64,000 nt of DNA from Filosporella fistucella (taxonomy: Eukaryota > Ascomycota > Leotiomycetes > Helotiales): the NCBI GenBank assembly GCA_030077755.1, contig JAQJZZ010000020.1, forward strand, positions 310,001-374,000, in the 5' to 3' direction. Numbering within the stretch: the stretch's first letter is position 1; every line of letters starts with the position of its first letter. The notes under the pieces are model-generated. The model was not told the DNA's origin and did not search any database. It worked only from the letters and a program-made list of their open reading frames with translations. Of this stretch, positions 22,742 to 33,154 are shown one piece after another. Made by a program: the position numbers and the translations under genes.

Positions 22742-23785
22742 TTAACATCCTCCACCACCACTAGTTATAACCGCAATCTGTATAGCCCTCAATCTATCAA
22801 TCTCCTTCTTCAACATCACAAGACAAGTAACTACAACCGTAACCTCATCAATAATCTCTCCTCCCTTCTCCACTCCCTCTTCCCTCAAACACATCTCCAA
22901 TCTTCCTCCATTACCTGCAGCACTCCTCTTGCTTCCCTCCGTTCTGCTACCTTCGCCTCTAACCAATTGCGCCACTCTTTTCCTTTCCTTCCCTTTACTC
23001 ATATCCATTTCTGACCCGGATGCAGAGTCTGCGTCCGTGAAGAAGGGAGGAGAGAGTCTTTCTAGTACGAGGAGATTATCTACACCTTCGGGTCTCTCTT
23101 TTTTACCAGCATATCGCCATTCGAAGAGACCCCACTTTCTGCTCTCGAATTTGGTGCTGCGAGAGAACATGCTTTCTCTGACAATTTCGAAGGAATCTTC
23201 TTCCGCTTCGTTCGGAGAAATGGTGATGACGGGTGGGTGATGTAGACCAAACTTATATTTCGTGTCTGCGAGATGCTTCTTCGTGTTCTCAGATTCCGTC
23301 TCCGAGCTTGAGCTTGAGCTTTCCGCCGGAGCTCCCTCGTTGGGAAAATAGACATCTTGAGGCGACGTCAAGAAACAGGATCCCGAGCGGCGGATAGGAC
23401 GTATGGAAATGTATTTCGGAATCTCGCTCTCGGGCGAGTAGATTGGGATTTCGAGTTCTTTGACAGGCAGAGGGAAGGAAATGGCCGCCTTTCCTGGAGT
23501 TGTTATTTGCAGAGTTGAGGTTGAGATGAAGGGTGTTGAAGGAATGAGAGAGCGGTTTATTGTTGAGGAGGTAGATGTTGTGGATGCATAGTCGGGAAGA
23601 ACGACGGAGGAGTAGTTTGGTGGAAGATCAGTGGATGTTCTTGAGATGAGAGAGGGTGTGAATCGAGATCGAGGGAGATTTTGGAGGGGAATGTCTCGCG
23701 ATGTGGTGATTGTCGCCATTGTTGCTACTTCGATGCCGTAAATATGAGTCTTGTTGTGTATGCAGGGTAAAATGGAAGAAAACAT
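22742..23785 (-). CDS. Hypothetical fungal-specific protein (family shared with 17465-18325)
   Basis: Intronless, 347 aa from ATG at 23785; an internal ATG at 23719 (MATITTSRDIPLQN) has a better context and may be the true start, giving 325 aa. The N-terminal 120 residues are Ser/Thr/Pro-rich with DLPPNYSSVVLPDY, and a poly-Ser acidic stretch (SSSSSSETESE) follows. The core has FESRKWGLFEWRYAGKKER, resembling the WECRFKDK region of the protein at 17465-18325. Near the C-terminus EKGGEIIDEVTVVVTCLVML parallels that protein's EGG plus hydrophobic segment. The last residues are SGGGGC. No named domain is recognised. Confidence 0.7.
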   Translation of the reverse strand: MFSSILPCIHNKTHIYGIEVATMATITTSRDIPLQNLPRSRFTPSLISRTSTDLPPNYSSVVLPDYASTTSTSSTINRSLIPSTPFISTSTLQITTPGKAAISFPLPVKELEIPIYSPESEIPKYISIRPIRRSGSCFLTSPQDVYFPNEGAPAESSSSSSETESENTKKHLADTKYKFGLHHPPVITISPNEAEEDSFEIVRESMFSRSTKFESRKWGLFEWRYAGKKERPEGVDNLLVLERLSPPFFTDADSASGSEMDMSKGKERKRVAQLVRGEGSRTEGSKRSAAGNGGRLEMCLREEGVEKGGEIIDEVTVVVTCLVMLKKEIDRLRAIQIAVITSGGGGC

Positions 23786-24250
23786 CTATCTTGATATATC
23801 AAATATCTCTCAGCCTTGTATCCCGCCTCGAATACTGCGCCTCCAACGAGGTATCAAGATGCTTGGCGAGATCTTCCAGTCTTGACCAAAGGGGTTCGAA
23901 ATACGAAGAGCGAAGAGACGGGTCGAAGCGAGCCAACCACATCAAGGTCCCAGCTTGGTGGGGTGAAGCGGTCGAGGCGGGGTATTTGTCCCGATGCTTA
24001 TTCTATGAGAAGAGTGGCACAAAGTCTAAAGAAGCAATGCCTCGTGGCTGTGACTGAACGCATGACGGGACAAGGATGTTCGCATTCAGATTGAAAGGCT
24101 TATCTCCTACTAGATGTACCCGCGTATGTGGCCCAAAGTGAGTTGAACAGAACAGTAAGAAACCGAGGAACGTGTGACGTATTGAAGCTGTAATGAAACC
24201 GCATAACACCTGGTATATAGCTGCTAAATCATCTCCGCAAACCACCAATA
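23786..24250. other. Intergenic
   Basis: Spacer between two minus-strand genes; promoter of the hypothetical at 23785 and 3' end of the regulator. No coding signal supported. Confidence 0.5.
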
Positions 24251-25791
24251 TCAATCATCATAAACACCATTATATATCTTCCCACTCGCCACCTCTTTTT
24301 CAATCCACAAGGTCCATTCAAAGTACTTTATCAAATGGGGTGGGATATCAGCATGGATTGTCGACAACCACTTTCCGGAGCTGCCTGAAGGGCTATGATC
24401 CGTTCTCTTCTTGGTAATCTTCTCGGCTTTACTGGTAATCGGAGTCATAATCATTTGCATTGCGACAAAATGCGCTTGCAAGAGTCTCCCAACGCCGTTG
24501 GCGGGATTTGTAAAGTCCCTGAAGTCTTCATAAGACATCAACATGAATAGTGTATAGAATTTTCGAAGTTCCATATATGCTATTGCACTGTTAGAAATAG
24601 TTTCTGATTTCTTCTCCGGGAGAAGGCTTACCGTCTTTTGACGAAGTGATGAGCGTGCGTGCCATATTCAGCAAAGTCCCGTACATCTCGAGCTCTACCT
24701 GCTTCTTGCATAGTGGGGCAATTTTCTCTAATGAGCGGCAAGCTGCAGATACAACATCTGCTCGGATTAGAGGAGCAGCGTTGAGTCCAGGTTCAACTTG
24801 CTGCATTGCTTCTTCACCAAATATGTTTGAGAACAGCAGTTTCATACGTCCCTTTCCCATCTTTTCTCCTATTGCCACAGTCCCACGGATGAATGCCATA
24901 TATTCCGGTAAGCCATCGTTCATAAGAACCGACTGGAAGAGAAGCGAGAAGCAAGTTGCTAACATAGCATTCCCTGTCTCAAACGAGTTAAATCCACGAG
25001 AAATGGCAGTATTCAGTGCTTCAATTGATTTGACTCTATGCGACATGGCAGTTATGGCCAATTGCTGGTCGTTGGTTGTATTACTAAGCTCAGATGCCGA
25101 AAGTGCAAGCATTCCATGCAAGAGGAAATCGTACTATGTCTCTTAGCCATCTAATCAATAACAAGGACCAGAACCTACATCCGATGCAATGCTTGGTATC
25201 TCATGAGTCCATATGGAGTCATTCCCTGGCGGGTAGTGCGGATATGATGATTGAATGAAATGATTGAACAAGCGAAAATCTTGGATTGTGAAGACAGGTG
25301 CTGGCGTTTGTGGATTGGCTAGGATCATAGCAGATGACTCCGGATTTCGTATTGTTGCCGAAACTTGGTGTATCTGAAGCTCCGGCCACTCGCAGTTGAG
25401 GCCTCTGTGTGCACAATAATCGCATGCAGGTCGGTTTTCTTTGCACTACATATATCATGAGACACGACTATTCACTTCATCTCGGATCTCAAACCTTAAT
25501 TCTTGCCCTTTTGCAATTATAGCAGCCAGTTCGAGATTTGGTATGACCTTTTCTGCCTCGTTTCTTGACTCTTTGATTCTGGTCATCTTCTCGTCGTGGA
25601 GTTGCGATACTTCGAGAAGATAATTCCGATAGCCCTCCGGGCGTTACCGTGAAAGAACTATAGTTGTCCGGTTGAAGAGTATCCGAGAAATCATCGGGTG
25701 GTGTAACTTGAAAGATAGTGGAGGGTGAGATAGACTCGGAGGAGGCCATCGTGTTGTCCATCGCATCATGTATGGTGCTTTTCCCCTTCAT
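24251..25791 (-). CDS. Zn(II)2Cys6 transcription factor
   Basis: Nuclear regulator, 464 aa in four exons: 25495-25791, 25179-25445, 24632-25133, 24251-24579. All introns are 45-52 nt GT-AG and keep phase. A Ser/Thr/Pro-rich N-terminus is followed by a basic stretch RVKKRGRKGHTKSRTG and the zinc cluster at residues 90-117 (C90, C93, C100, C107, C110, C117); the first intron falls exactly before C100. This arrangement, with the cluster preceded by KxRTGC and followed by a short DUF3468-like region starting DFLLHGMLALSASEL, is typical of the sterol-regulator-like (Upc2-type) group. The start is ATG 25791; the frame is open a little upstream without another ATG. No target can be inferred. Confidence 0.9.
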
Positions 25792-26272
25792 ACCCAATGC
25801 TGATTTTGTGTCTCGCTTTCAGCGCAAAGAGGAATCCCCCTCTATTTACCAACCCCCGAATCTCCTGAGAATCTTCAGGTGCTTTTCGCGAGATCAAACT
25901 GAGGCAGTGCAACTGGAGAGAATCGTTGCCTGACGGCAGATGGCTTCACCGCCCTTGGCCCTCGTCATATCATGTGACGAGAAGTGCCCACTTCCTGTAT
26001 GATTGGATCTTCAGATCAATAGAAGAGCTCACTCGTCCTGTCATTTGGACAGAAAGGCTCGAGAATGGGGCTCAGATCATGTCGTACAGTACCGAGAAGA
26101 AGAGGGCTGGAAGCATAGACAATTCTGTGGTCCGTTGCCAACTGGTCTGACCAATCAAAATCTTCAGTCTGCCAAGAAGACGGCTCTAGTGAGAGATAAT
26201 AACATAACACAGCCCCTCGAAGGATTGAAAATACTGCAGAAATTTTGACTGGATATGTTCCGTGCTTATTTT
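25792..26272. other. Intergenic
   Basis: Spacer of about 480 bp between two minus-strand genes. It contains the regulator's promoter. No coding signal supported. Confidence 0.5.
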
Positions 26273-26959
26273 TCAATCGAAATGAGTGTTAACATGATGT
26301 GCTACAGCAGCTTCATCGCCTTCGAATTCTCCACAAACTGGGCAGACGGTGGTACCGAAGGACTCTGACTGTGGGTCCGGAGAAGTTTGCTCCAAATGGT
26401 TGTCACCAATGCTGGAATCGTGGTCCTGTGTTTTTTGCTTCTTGCCCTTCCCTTTCCCTTTTGTCTTCACGACCACATAGTCCGCAAGGCTAGATCGTTC
26501 TTCTGGAGGTTCAGCATATCCATCCGTCCTGAAATCGCTGTATTTGTTTCCAGGAAAACTGCTTCCACTAGCTTGGGACATTGGGTCGCCAACGATCTCT
26601 CCATTTCTTCCAAATCCTGAGATTCCGGCTGATCCAACCACGGCCTCTTCATTACTTGCCATTCGCTGCACTCTTCCAACTCTTCCATCTCGCAGACGAA
26701 CTTTGATACCCCGTGGGTGATTGCCTCGAGTGAGCAGCTCCGCCACAATGCCTTGAACTTGCCGGCCAGTCGGCTGATCAATTTTGAGGACGATTGACAC
26801 TGGAGCTCCGACTGTGACTTGTTCGATTGATGGAACATTTTGAGAGCCAATTGGTTCTGTATTGCGCTCATTATGATTTCCTCTGGCCTGGCCTCGGCCT
26901 CTACCCCTGGATGGCAACTGCCCTCTACCGGAACGATTTGCATGACGCGACGAGTTCAT
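26273..26959 (-). CDS. YwbE/DUF2196-domain protein with RGG-rich N-terminus and C-terminal zinc finger
   Basis: Intronless, 228 aa from ATG at 26959. Residues ~5-30 are Arg/Gly-rich (RGQLPSRGRGRGQARG), a typical nucleic-acid-binding RGG region. Residues ~45-105 form the YwbE (DUF2196) domain: VGAPVSIVLKIDQPTGRQVQ followed by GIVAELLTRGNHPRGIKVRL and DGRVGRVQRM. This small beta domain is common in bacteria and occurs in fungi; its function is not established, though an RNA-related role fits. A basic spacer (KGKGKGKKQK) precedes a C-terminal C2H2-type finger, CPVCGEFEGDEAAVAHHVNTH, resembling ubiquitin-binding UBZ fingers. The N-terminal start was chosen as the first ATG of the open frame. Confidence 0.85.
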   Translation of the reverse strand: MNSSRHANRSGRGQLPSRGRGRGQARGNHNERNTEPIGSQNVPSIEQVTVGAPVSIVLKIDQPTGRQVQGIVAELLTRGNHPRGIKVRLRDGRVGRVQRMASNEEAVVGSAGISGFGRNGEIVGDPMSQASGSSFPGNKYSDFRTDGYAEPPEERSSLADYVVVKTKGKGKGKKQKTQDHDSSIGDNHLEQTSPDPQSESFGTTVCPVCGEFEGDEAAVAHHVNTHFD

Positions 26960-28234
26960 TTCAAATGTGTCGTAGTTTGAAAATATGCAGCTGGATTCTG
27001 GTAGCACTTCGAGGAGGGTGATTCTTGTTTAGATTCCGAGCGTCAAATAGCTATTGATCCAAGTAGGACGCTGAACATTTGTGGATGGAAGTAGAAGATA
27101 TTAGGTTGCCAAATTCGAGATGAAGGCGATCTAAGCGAAGCTGCTTAGTCCAGTCCCACGTGATGAGTAATTCTGTCAGCTCTGATATTGCCAGCAACTT
27201 CAAAGCACTCTATCAAGTATTGAATAGATCTCTATGCAAGCTAAACATTTTTAGCTGTGTGGTTGAACAAAACTAAACGCCAAGTGTGCTATCCGCACTC
27301 TCCGGTTGAGGAGTTGTTGACACGTGACCGTTTCCACAATCCGGAATCACAACAATTTTGAGTAAGATATATATCTAAGTGTAACGTTTATTGCAGCCAG
27401 TTTTATATACAACATTGTTGTTCACGTCTGTTCTACGGGCTATTCTCAAGATCGAGTCCTATTTGATCGAAGGCTACTAGATCCAACTTTTTTTGATTAG
27501 AAAACGGATTGATATCATGTTCAAAGTTTATAAATTATATCACATTCACTTGACTTCGATCGATTTACTCTTTCCTGAAACTGTTATTTAGTAGTCGCGA
27601 AGGCGCTGCGATGAAGAAGAGGGCTGGTGGCTTTCCAGATACAAATACTCTCAAATGAATGCAGTTGACGAGTCACAACTTTTCGAGGATTCCAGACTCA
27701 GAGCTACGGCTTCGTTGTTGAATTTGCTTTCAAGGGGGATTGTCCTGTAGTTGCAGAGTTGGTAAGCAGGAGATCCATCGCAAAAGATTATATGTACAAT
27801 GTGCCAGCTTCACGCATCATTTACCCAATCGTGACGAACTTGAGGCTTCAGAGGCATGAGATTGGCTTGAAGAGCTGATGTCTGCATTAAAACTCCACTT
27901 GATAGGTTATCACGTTATCACGTTATCTAGGAGATTTCATGTTTCATCTCAACTCTGCTTGGCGGCTAAGCCTTGCAGCATTACCTACTGTACTATGTAA
28001 ATAAAGCCAGATTAACCAATGATTTTCTGTATTGCCATCGAGGAGGCTGAAGCCACCTGCAAGTGTTTGAAATAGGGGTAGGCTCAGCTGTAGCCTTCTT
28101 ATCTTCTATCCCCTGGAACGCCTTGGGCCATTCTATTCTGGATATGAAAATAGTTCTTGTGCAAACATCATTTCTCAGTCTCTTTCAAGTTGAACTCAGA
28201 GCTGCTCTCGCTATCCTGCGCATCTCAATCAATC
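26960..28234. other. Intergenic, AT-rich, no open frame over 60 codons in 27021-28062
   Basis: About 1.3 kb. E-boxes occur at 27157-27162 (CACGTG-AT) and 27321-27328 (CACGTGAC). A GATA-type tandem repeat lies at 27906-27927. No gene is supported. Confidence 0.55.
27906..27927. repeat. Tandem GTTATCAC repeat, three GATA-type sites
   Basis: GTTATCAC is repeated 2.75 times without mismatch. Each unit contains TTATC, the complement of GATAA, the core recognised by fungal GATA factors (nitrogen or iron regulators). Whether it serves the decayed gene downstream is unknown. Confidence 0.5.
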
Positions 28235-28894
28235 ATGTCTTCCCCTTAGTATTGTTTTGTTCCTTGTCCTGTTTCAAGGCAGGCTTGCCAATGGCACAAC
28301 CCCCGCCTCTGGCCCGGTTGCAGTAATTTCAATTTATTCGGATCCAGTATTCGCAACGATGAAACCCTGCGCTCGAAAATGTCTCGTTTATGAAGGCGTA
28401 TATTACTGTGGTTTAGCAGGCTATAGCGACTTAGGCATTAATCTCGGATGTGGTTGCACTCCCAAAATGCCTGCTATTGTGGTGTCAAAGATGCTGCCTC
28501 AGCGAGCTCTTACATATCGAGTTGTGTGAACAGAGGGTGCGGAACAGAATTTCCAGCAGAGTCTACCAGTGCGATAAGTTTGTATGACGGTTATTGTGCC
28601 ACTGCGAATGTGGCGGCGCAGATAACAGCTGTGGACACTTCGAAAACTTTGGCCTAGTCAAGTACTTCAAATTTGAAGACAAGTGCATCGAATACCGTGG
28701 CGGGGGAACAGGTCCAGACGAGTAGTGCTTCGACAGCACAGACTTCGAATACTAGCTCGGATGAGAAGAAAGGACTGTCACAGTCGGACATCATTGCTAT
28801 CGCTGTTGGATTGGGTGTCGGTGTGCCGAGTCTGATGTTGGGGATAGCGACATTTTGTTTGGCCAAGAGAAGGAGGGAGCAAAGAATATCATAA
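28235..28894 (+). pseudogene. Decayed gene for a Cys-rich extracellular domain plus single-pass membrane protein
   Basis: Translated pieces in two frames make one familiar fungal architecture: a hydrophobic signal (LPLSIVLFLVLFQGRLANG), a Cys-rich domain (PCARKCLVYEGVYYCGLAGY ... GCGCTP, then NACYCGVKDAASASSYISSC ... DGYC), a Ser/Thr linker, and a membrane helix (IIAIAVGLGVGVPSLMLGIA) with a basic tail. The pieces do not join. The ATG at 28235 is out of frame with the signal, the frame changes inside the Cys domain near 28460-28467 (CCCAAAA), and a TAG at 28655-28657 interrupts the linker. The two frame changes are at homopolymers, so sequencing error is possible for those; the TAG is a separate lesion. 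Relatives are surface or receptor-like proteins of unknown ligand. Confidence 0.65.
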
Positions 28895-31616
28895 CGATAC
28901 TGCACGACCGCCAACATTTTTGCTGTACACCAAGTTGTGCTTTTTCCTCTGGCTACGGCATCTGAAAGAGCTCCAGCTACAACCTTACCACGGCCTTTAA
29001 GCCTTGAGGACTTGCTACTAAGATGCATGGACACCACTTGACTCTTTAAGCTAGAATTTTAATGGTAGGTATCATTAATCTTGCGGAATCCCTCATGCCT
29101 TAGTCGTTCTTTCCAAACAACTCTCGCTCGAATAGGTACGGTAAGGATAACCAGGGAGTGTCTCTAACTCAGCTTGGTGATGAAATTCGCCATGCCAAGG
29201 TGAGAATTGCATAGGTTTAGAAGTCAGAAGAAAGCAGGCAGAGGTTCAGTTTTCTTGAGAAGTATATTATTAGGAAGGAAATTTTTGTCACTTGGCTTAT
29301 ATTGAGAATATCACGGGCAAATTGCATTTTCTTTCGGAATACTAATACATTTCAACCTAGTACTATGACGACGGACTTTATTTTTACTAGAGAACCAAAG
29401 GTAAGTCATTCTTTCTCTTTTGTGCCGTTGTTGTTTGTTGCTGTGGCTCCGCTTGTGGCCCTAAAAGTGCGACTCACCTTGCGTCTGCTTTCTTTTTTTC
29501 CTTCAAATTTCTTCAACATCATTATCCAACATCAATAAACATCATTATCAGTATAGTTACCAACTCATTCCATCATTTTTTTATGTCACTATTGGCAGAA
29601 TCAACCAGGTAACTATCTTCTACGATTTTGATCGCCATCTTCACTCCAAGTCCAGAGCCTTGGTCCAGGAGAACTTGGAGAGATTAGATACGACCAATGG
29701 TGAACCGCCCTTTGCCGTTTGACACATTGCGAAGTCGAATACTAATAGAGCTAGACATCTCTCCTGCCTCTGCTGGTCTCATGTGAGTGCAGGATATTGA
29801 TATTGATGGTGGTGGGCTTACTGACAGAGATTTGTTGCAGCTTCACAAAACGGACGGCGGTCCCCTGAACCAGACCCCACGCGCTGACAGGATGGAAGGG
29901 ATCATCGAAATCCTCTGGTGAATGTTAAACCTGTAAGTAAAGATTTGTTTGCTCTTGTCGAAGAGCTCGTCGTTAGTTTCCTATTGCTGACACTGTGGGC
30001 ATTCAGGCTGGATCAAAGAGAGTACGAACCAAAACGCACAGATCACTGGTGAGCAACCAACCCTCGAAACTTTCAAATGTACGAACTGGTTGTGCTGGTC
30101 TATGGTATGATAAGCAGATATTCTCCAAGGCCGGTGCCGCCATGTTTCTTGAACGATCAACAATTCGATGCAACACCCACTAATGTTTTATTGCACAACC
30201 AGTCGATAACACTTCCACAAGCAACTCAAAATGATTGCCTAGAGCCAACAAGACTCTGAAGGCAAGTCTCCCGTTACTATGTGTTAAGCCTGCTGACATG
30301 CTCTAACATCCAAACCCAGTAGATGTTCAACCCGAGATGATAACAAATACGATGGTCGACAGTACGCAATGTTCCACTTTAGCTCCACATTTGACCCTTT
30401 TTGACACACACTTCAATAGATCTGCATCGACGCAATTACTACAAGCAAATCCCAATGAGAAGCCCTCTGTCTCTCATGAAAAGTATGTCTTCGCACCATG
30501 CATGTATTGTTTCGCAGCCATTCTGACACTATGTTCTCCAGAATCTCCTCCCCCTCCTCCTCTTACTCAAGAAAACTGCGCTGCAGCATAGTAGCTCCCG
30601 AACAACCGCAAACACATTTTGAGGGGAGGGGGAGGGAGAAAAGAGTGTGATCTTTTACGATTCTAAAGGCAAAAGATACGAAGTGTGTGCTTCTATTCGC
30701 AGGTTATGTGTCCATACTGACAACAAGTTTCAGCTTACTCGGTCGTTCATTCTTGCCTCAATTCCATGCATTCATTGCAGCATTCGTCCACATCACCCCT
30801 CTTGGAGAGGGCCATTGCTTGGTAAGAAGTATTCATTGTCAGGAATTTTGGGTATTGTCTTGGGTTGTATGAGTATGACAATCATATTGTGGTTTTGTAT
30901 GCTGTGCTTTTTTATGAGTATTGTGAATAGTCGTTGTAGATCATAGACTATTCGAGATGTCGAGTTTGTGGCTTCCATGATTCATGAGTGTATTGTTGAG
31001 CAACTACTAGACTGGTATGTAGTAAAGATCTTTACACTCACGTAGTTCTCATGAAGTAATACTCAGAGCTTCTGCAGCACTGTTGTGCAGTACAGGACTT
31101 CCCAAACTAAGCCGATGGCCCTGATAAAAGTACTACCTCGCAGTTCCTGACTAGGAGACTCCATTCTCGTGTTCAATACTAATTGATCTCTTTTCTCCCT
31201 TGGGTCAAGAAGGAGCGTCTCCTTTGGCTTGAAACCATAGTAGACGAACGCTCTCGACGAGCTGCAAGTGACCTCGACGGATTCATTTACGGTCCAAACC
31301 CCGTTCTAAAAGCACAACTGAAAAAAGAGAGATATTTTCGTTCACATAGCAGGCTTCAGGGTGAGGTCATAATGCACCAGATGCGTGGGGAGTAGGTCCA
31401 GCCATACACGTTTGCGGAGACGTGAAGAGTAGAGCCAGAATAGTGCTCATAGCAGTCAGAAGTATGTGCAAGGTTGCTTAACTTAACTGAAGGACCTTGT
31501 AGATACGGAGGGAAAAGATCTATCGAAAGGTATGTGTATGATCAAGTAGACAAACCAGCATCTCAATATTTTCAATCTACTAGGCTAAGGTGAAATAGAA
31601 GCGTTAAATATCAGGA
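28895..31616. other. 2.7 kb without a supported intact gene; possible gene relics
   Basis: There are scattered protein-like pieces. A mini-exon at 29364 (MTTDFIFTREPK) is followed by a consensus donor GTAAGT. A piece at about 29995-30259 contains KRVRTKTHRS and VRTGCAG, reminiscent of a Zn2Cys6 start with missing cysteines. A piece at 31183-31395 reads WVKKERLLWLETIVDERSRR then AASDLDGFIYGPNPVLKAQL and ends in a stop. I could not join them into one gene. This is either a degraded locus or a poorly conserved multi-exon gene or non-coding transcript. Confidence 0.35.
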
Positions 31617-33154
31617 TCATAGATCAGAGTAATCCTCAGAATCGCTATAAACAGTAGGTGAGTTCTCTACAGTCCTGTGCGTGACATAATCATTCGTGGT
31701 GAACCCTCCTGCCTCTTCAGGAATCTGATCGTACACATCCGTTTGTTCTCGTGGCACTGCACGAAGTCCTGAGAGCTCTATCCTCATTTTTTCGAACTCT
31801 TCTCGAATGTGAGAAGGTGGAATCCAAGAAATTTGCTTCTGAGGAGGGGACATGTTACCATCAAAGGCTCTCTCAGTGTATGGGTCTACATCTTCTCGGA
31901 TGGGTTCTACCAAGTGTAGATATTTGAGGTTGGGAACACTAGATTCCTTGTTCTGAGCTAGTTCTATCAACCAATTGTGTTGAATGCGGGAGATAAGTTC
32001 GAAATTGACGGTGCGATCTATATATTTTTGTGCAGCAGGATATACCTCTAAGCTAATACCGTAGCCGATTTCGAAGTGCAGCTTTGGAGGTTACAATTAG
32101 TTGATGCGATTCGCAATGTAGGAATACTAACCGTTATTCGTTCAATTGACTTTGGAAGAAGCTCGAAAAAGCCTCGTCTACTGGAGAACCATTTCTCTGG
32201 TGAAAAGAAGAGGGAAGCGGGGCAGTTCAAAACTCTTAATTTTGTCATGAAAGTGAGATTCATTCGAGTTCCATCATGTTTCTGCCACAAGCAATTATTC
32301 CACAACAAATCTTCTAGAGAGTGCATGTGCGTTGCAACTAACTTCGACAATCGTGCTGGTGATAGCATGGTAATGATGGCTTGACTGTTCGGATGGTAGA
32401 CCTCGGCATCTTGAAACCCAGGAAAAGTAGAGTGAAACTTCTGTAACGCTTTTGGCCAGTTTAGAATCGTTTCCGCGACTTCGATAGAAATCGTTTCTCC
32501 ATTTTCACGAACGGGTAGTTCCAATTCCAAAACGGGCGAGGTGCCACCCCGACGTTGGCCTACGACTTCCAACAAGTCCTTTTTGGCATTGTAGTGCAAC
32601 CGATGGAGGATCACCGTCCGAATAGAACCCAGAAACATATACCGTGCCAAGTCGAGCAAGGTTAACCGGCTGTCAGTAATGATAACAGTGTGAAGGTATT
32701 TCATCTCGTTGGTTTTTTGAAATTCTTCGTGGTGAAGCGAACTCCCGATTACTCTATGACCACCTAATTCAAGCAGACGCAATGCCTGAAGTGTCTTCAA
32801 GATTCCAGCAACTTGAGCTAGAACTTCCGGAATAGTTAAATGCCAATTGAAATGAATAGAGTGCACCATTCTAGCAAGACAAGGGTTACTTTCCACGGTT
32901 TGTGAAAACAAGTCTACGTTTGCCTTTCCTTTCCAATCAACCCAACCGTAATGAAAAATGGCCCATTCCATAAGTATCGGCTGTACTACATCGTGTATTT
33001 GTCTTGAGCAGCGGGAAAGTGCGCATAGATCTGGTTTTGTGCATTGCGGCAGTTTCGTGGAAGAGTCTCCGAATCGCAGAGTTGTATGTGGTGGAGCAAG
33101 GAGCTTGAAAATCGCGACAAGAATCTCATTTGGCAGGCAAGATAGGGTCGCCAT
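31617..33154 (-). CDS. F-box-like domain protein
   Basis: Two exons (32132-33154 and 31617-32081) give 495 aa. The N-terminus LSCLPNEILVAIFKLL matches the F-box start, which binds Skp1 in SCF ubiquitin ligases; the rest would recruit a target. The middle has repeated amphipathic Leu-rich segments (LKTLQALRLLELGGHRV, LARYMFLGSIRTVILHRL) but no clear LRR or WD register. The second exon ends with an acidic tail (YSDSEDYSDL). The intron has donor ACG|GTTAGT and a CTAAT branch, but its best in-phase acceptor is CCAAAG, an AAG end. Without splicing, the first frame runs 31 codons past the donor to a stop. Target unknown. Confidence 0.8.
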
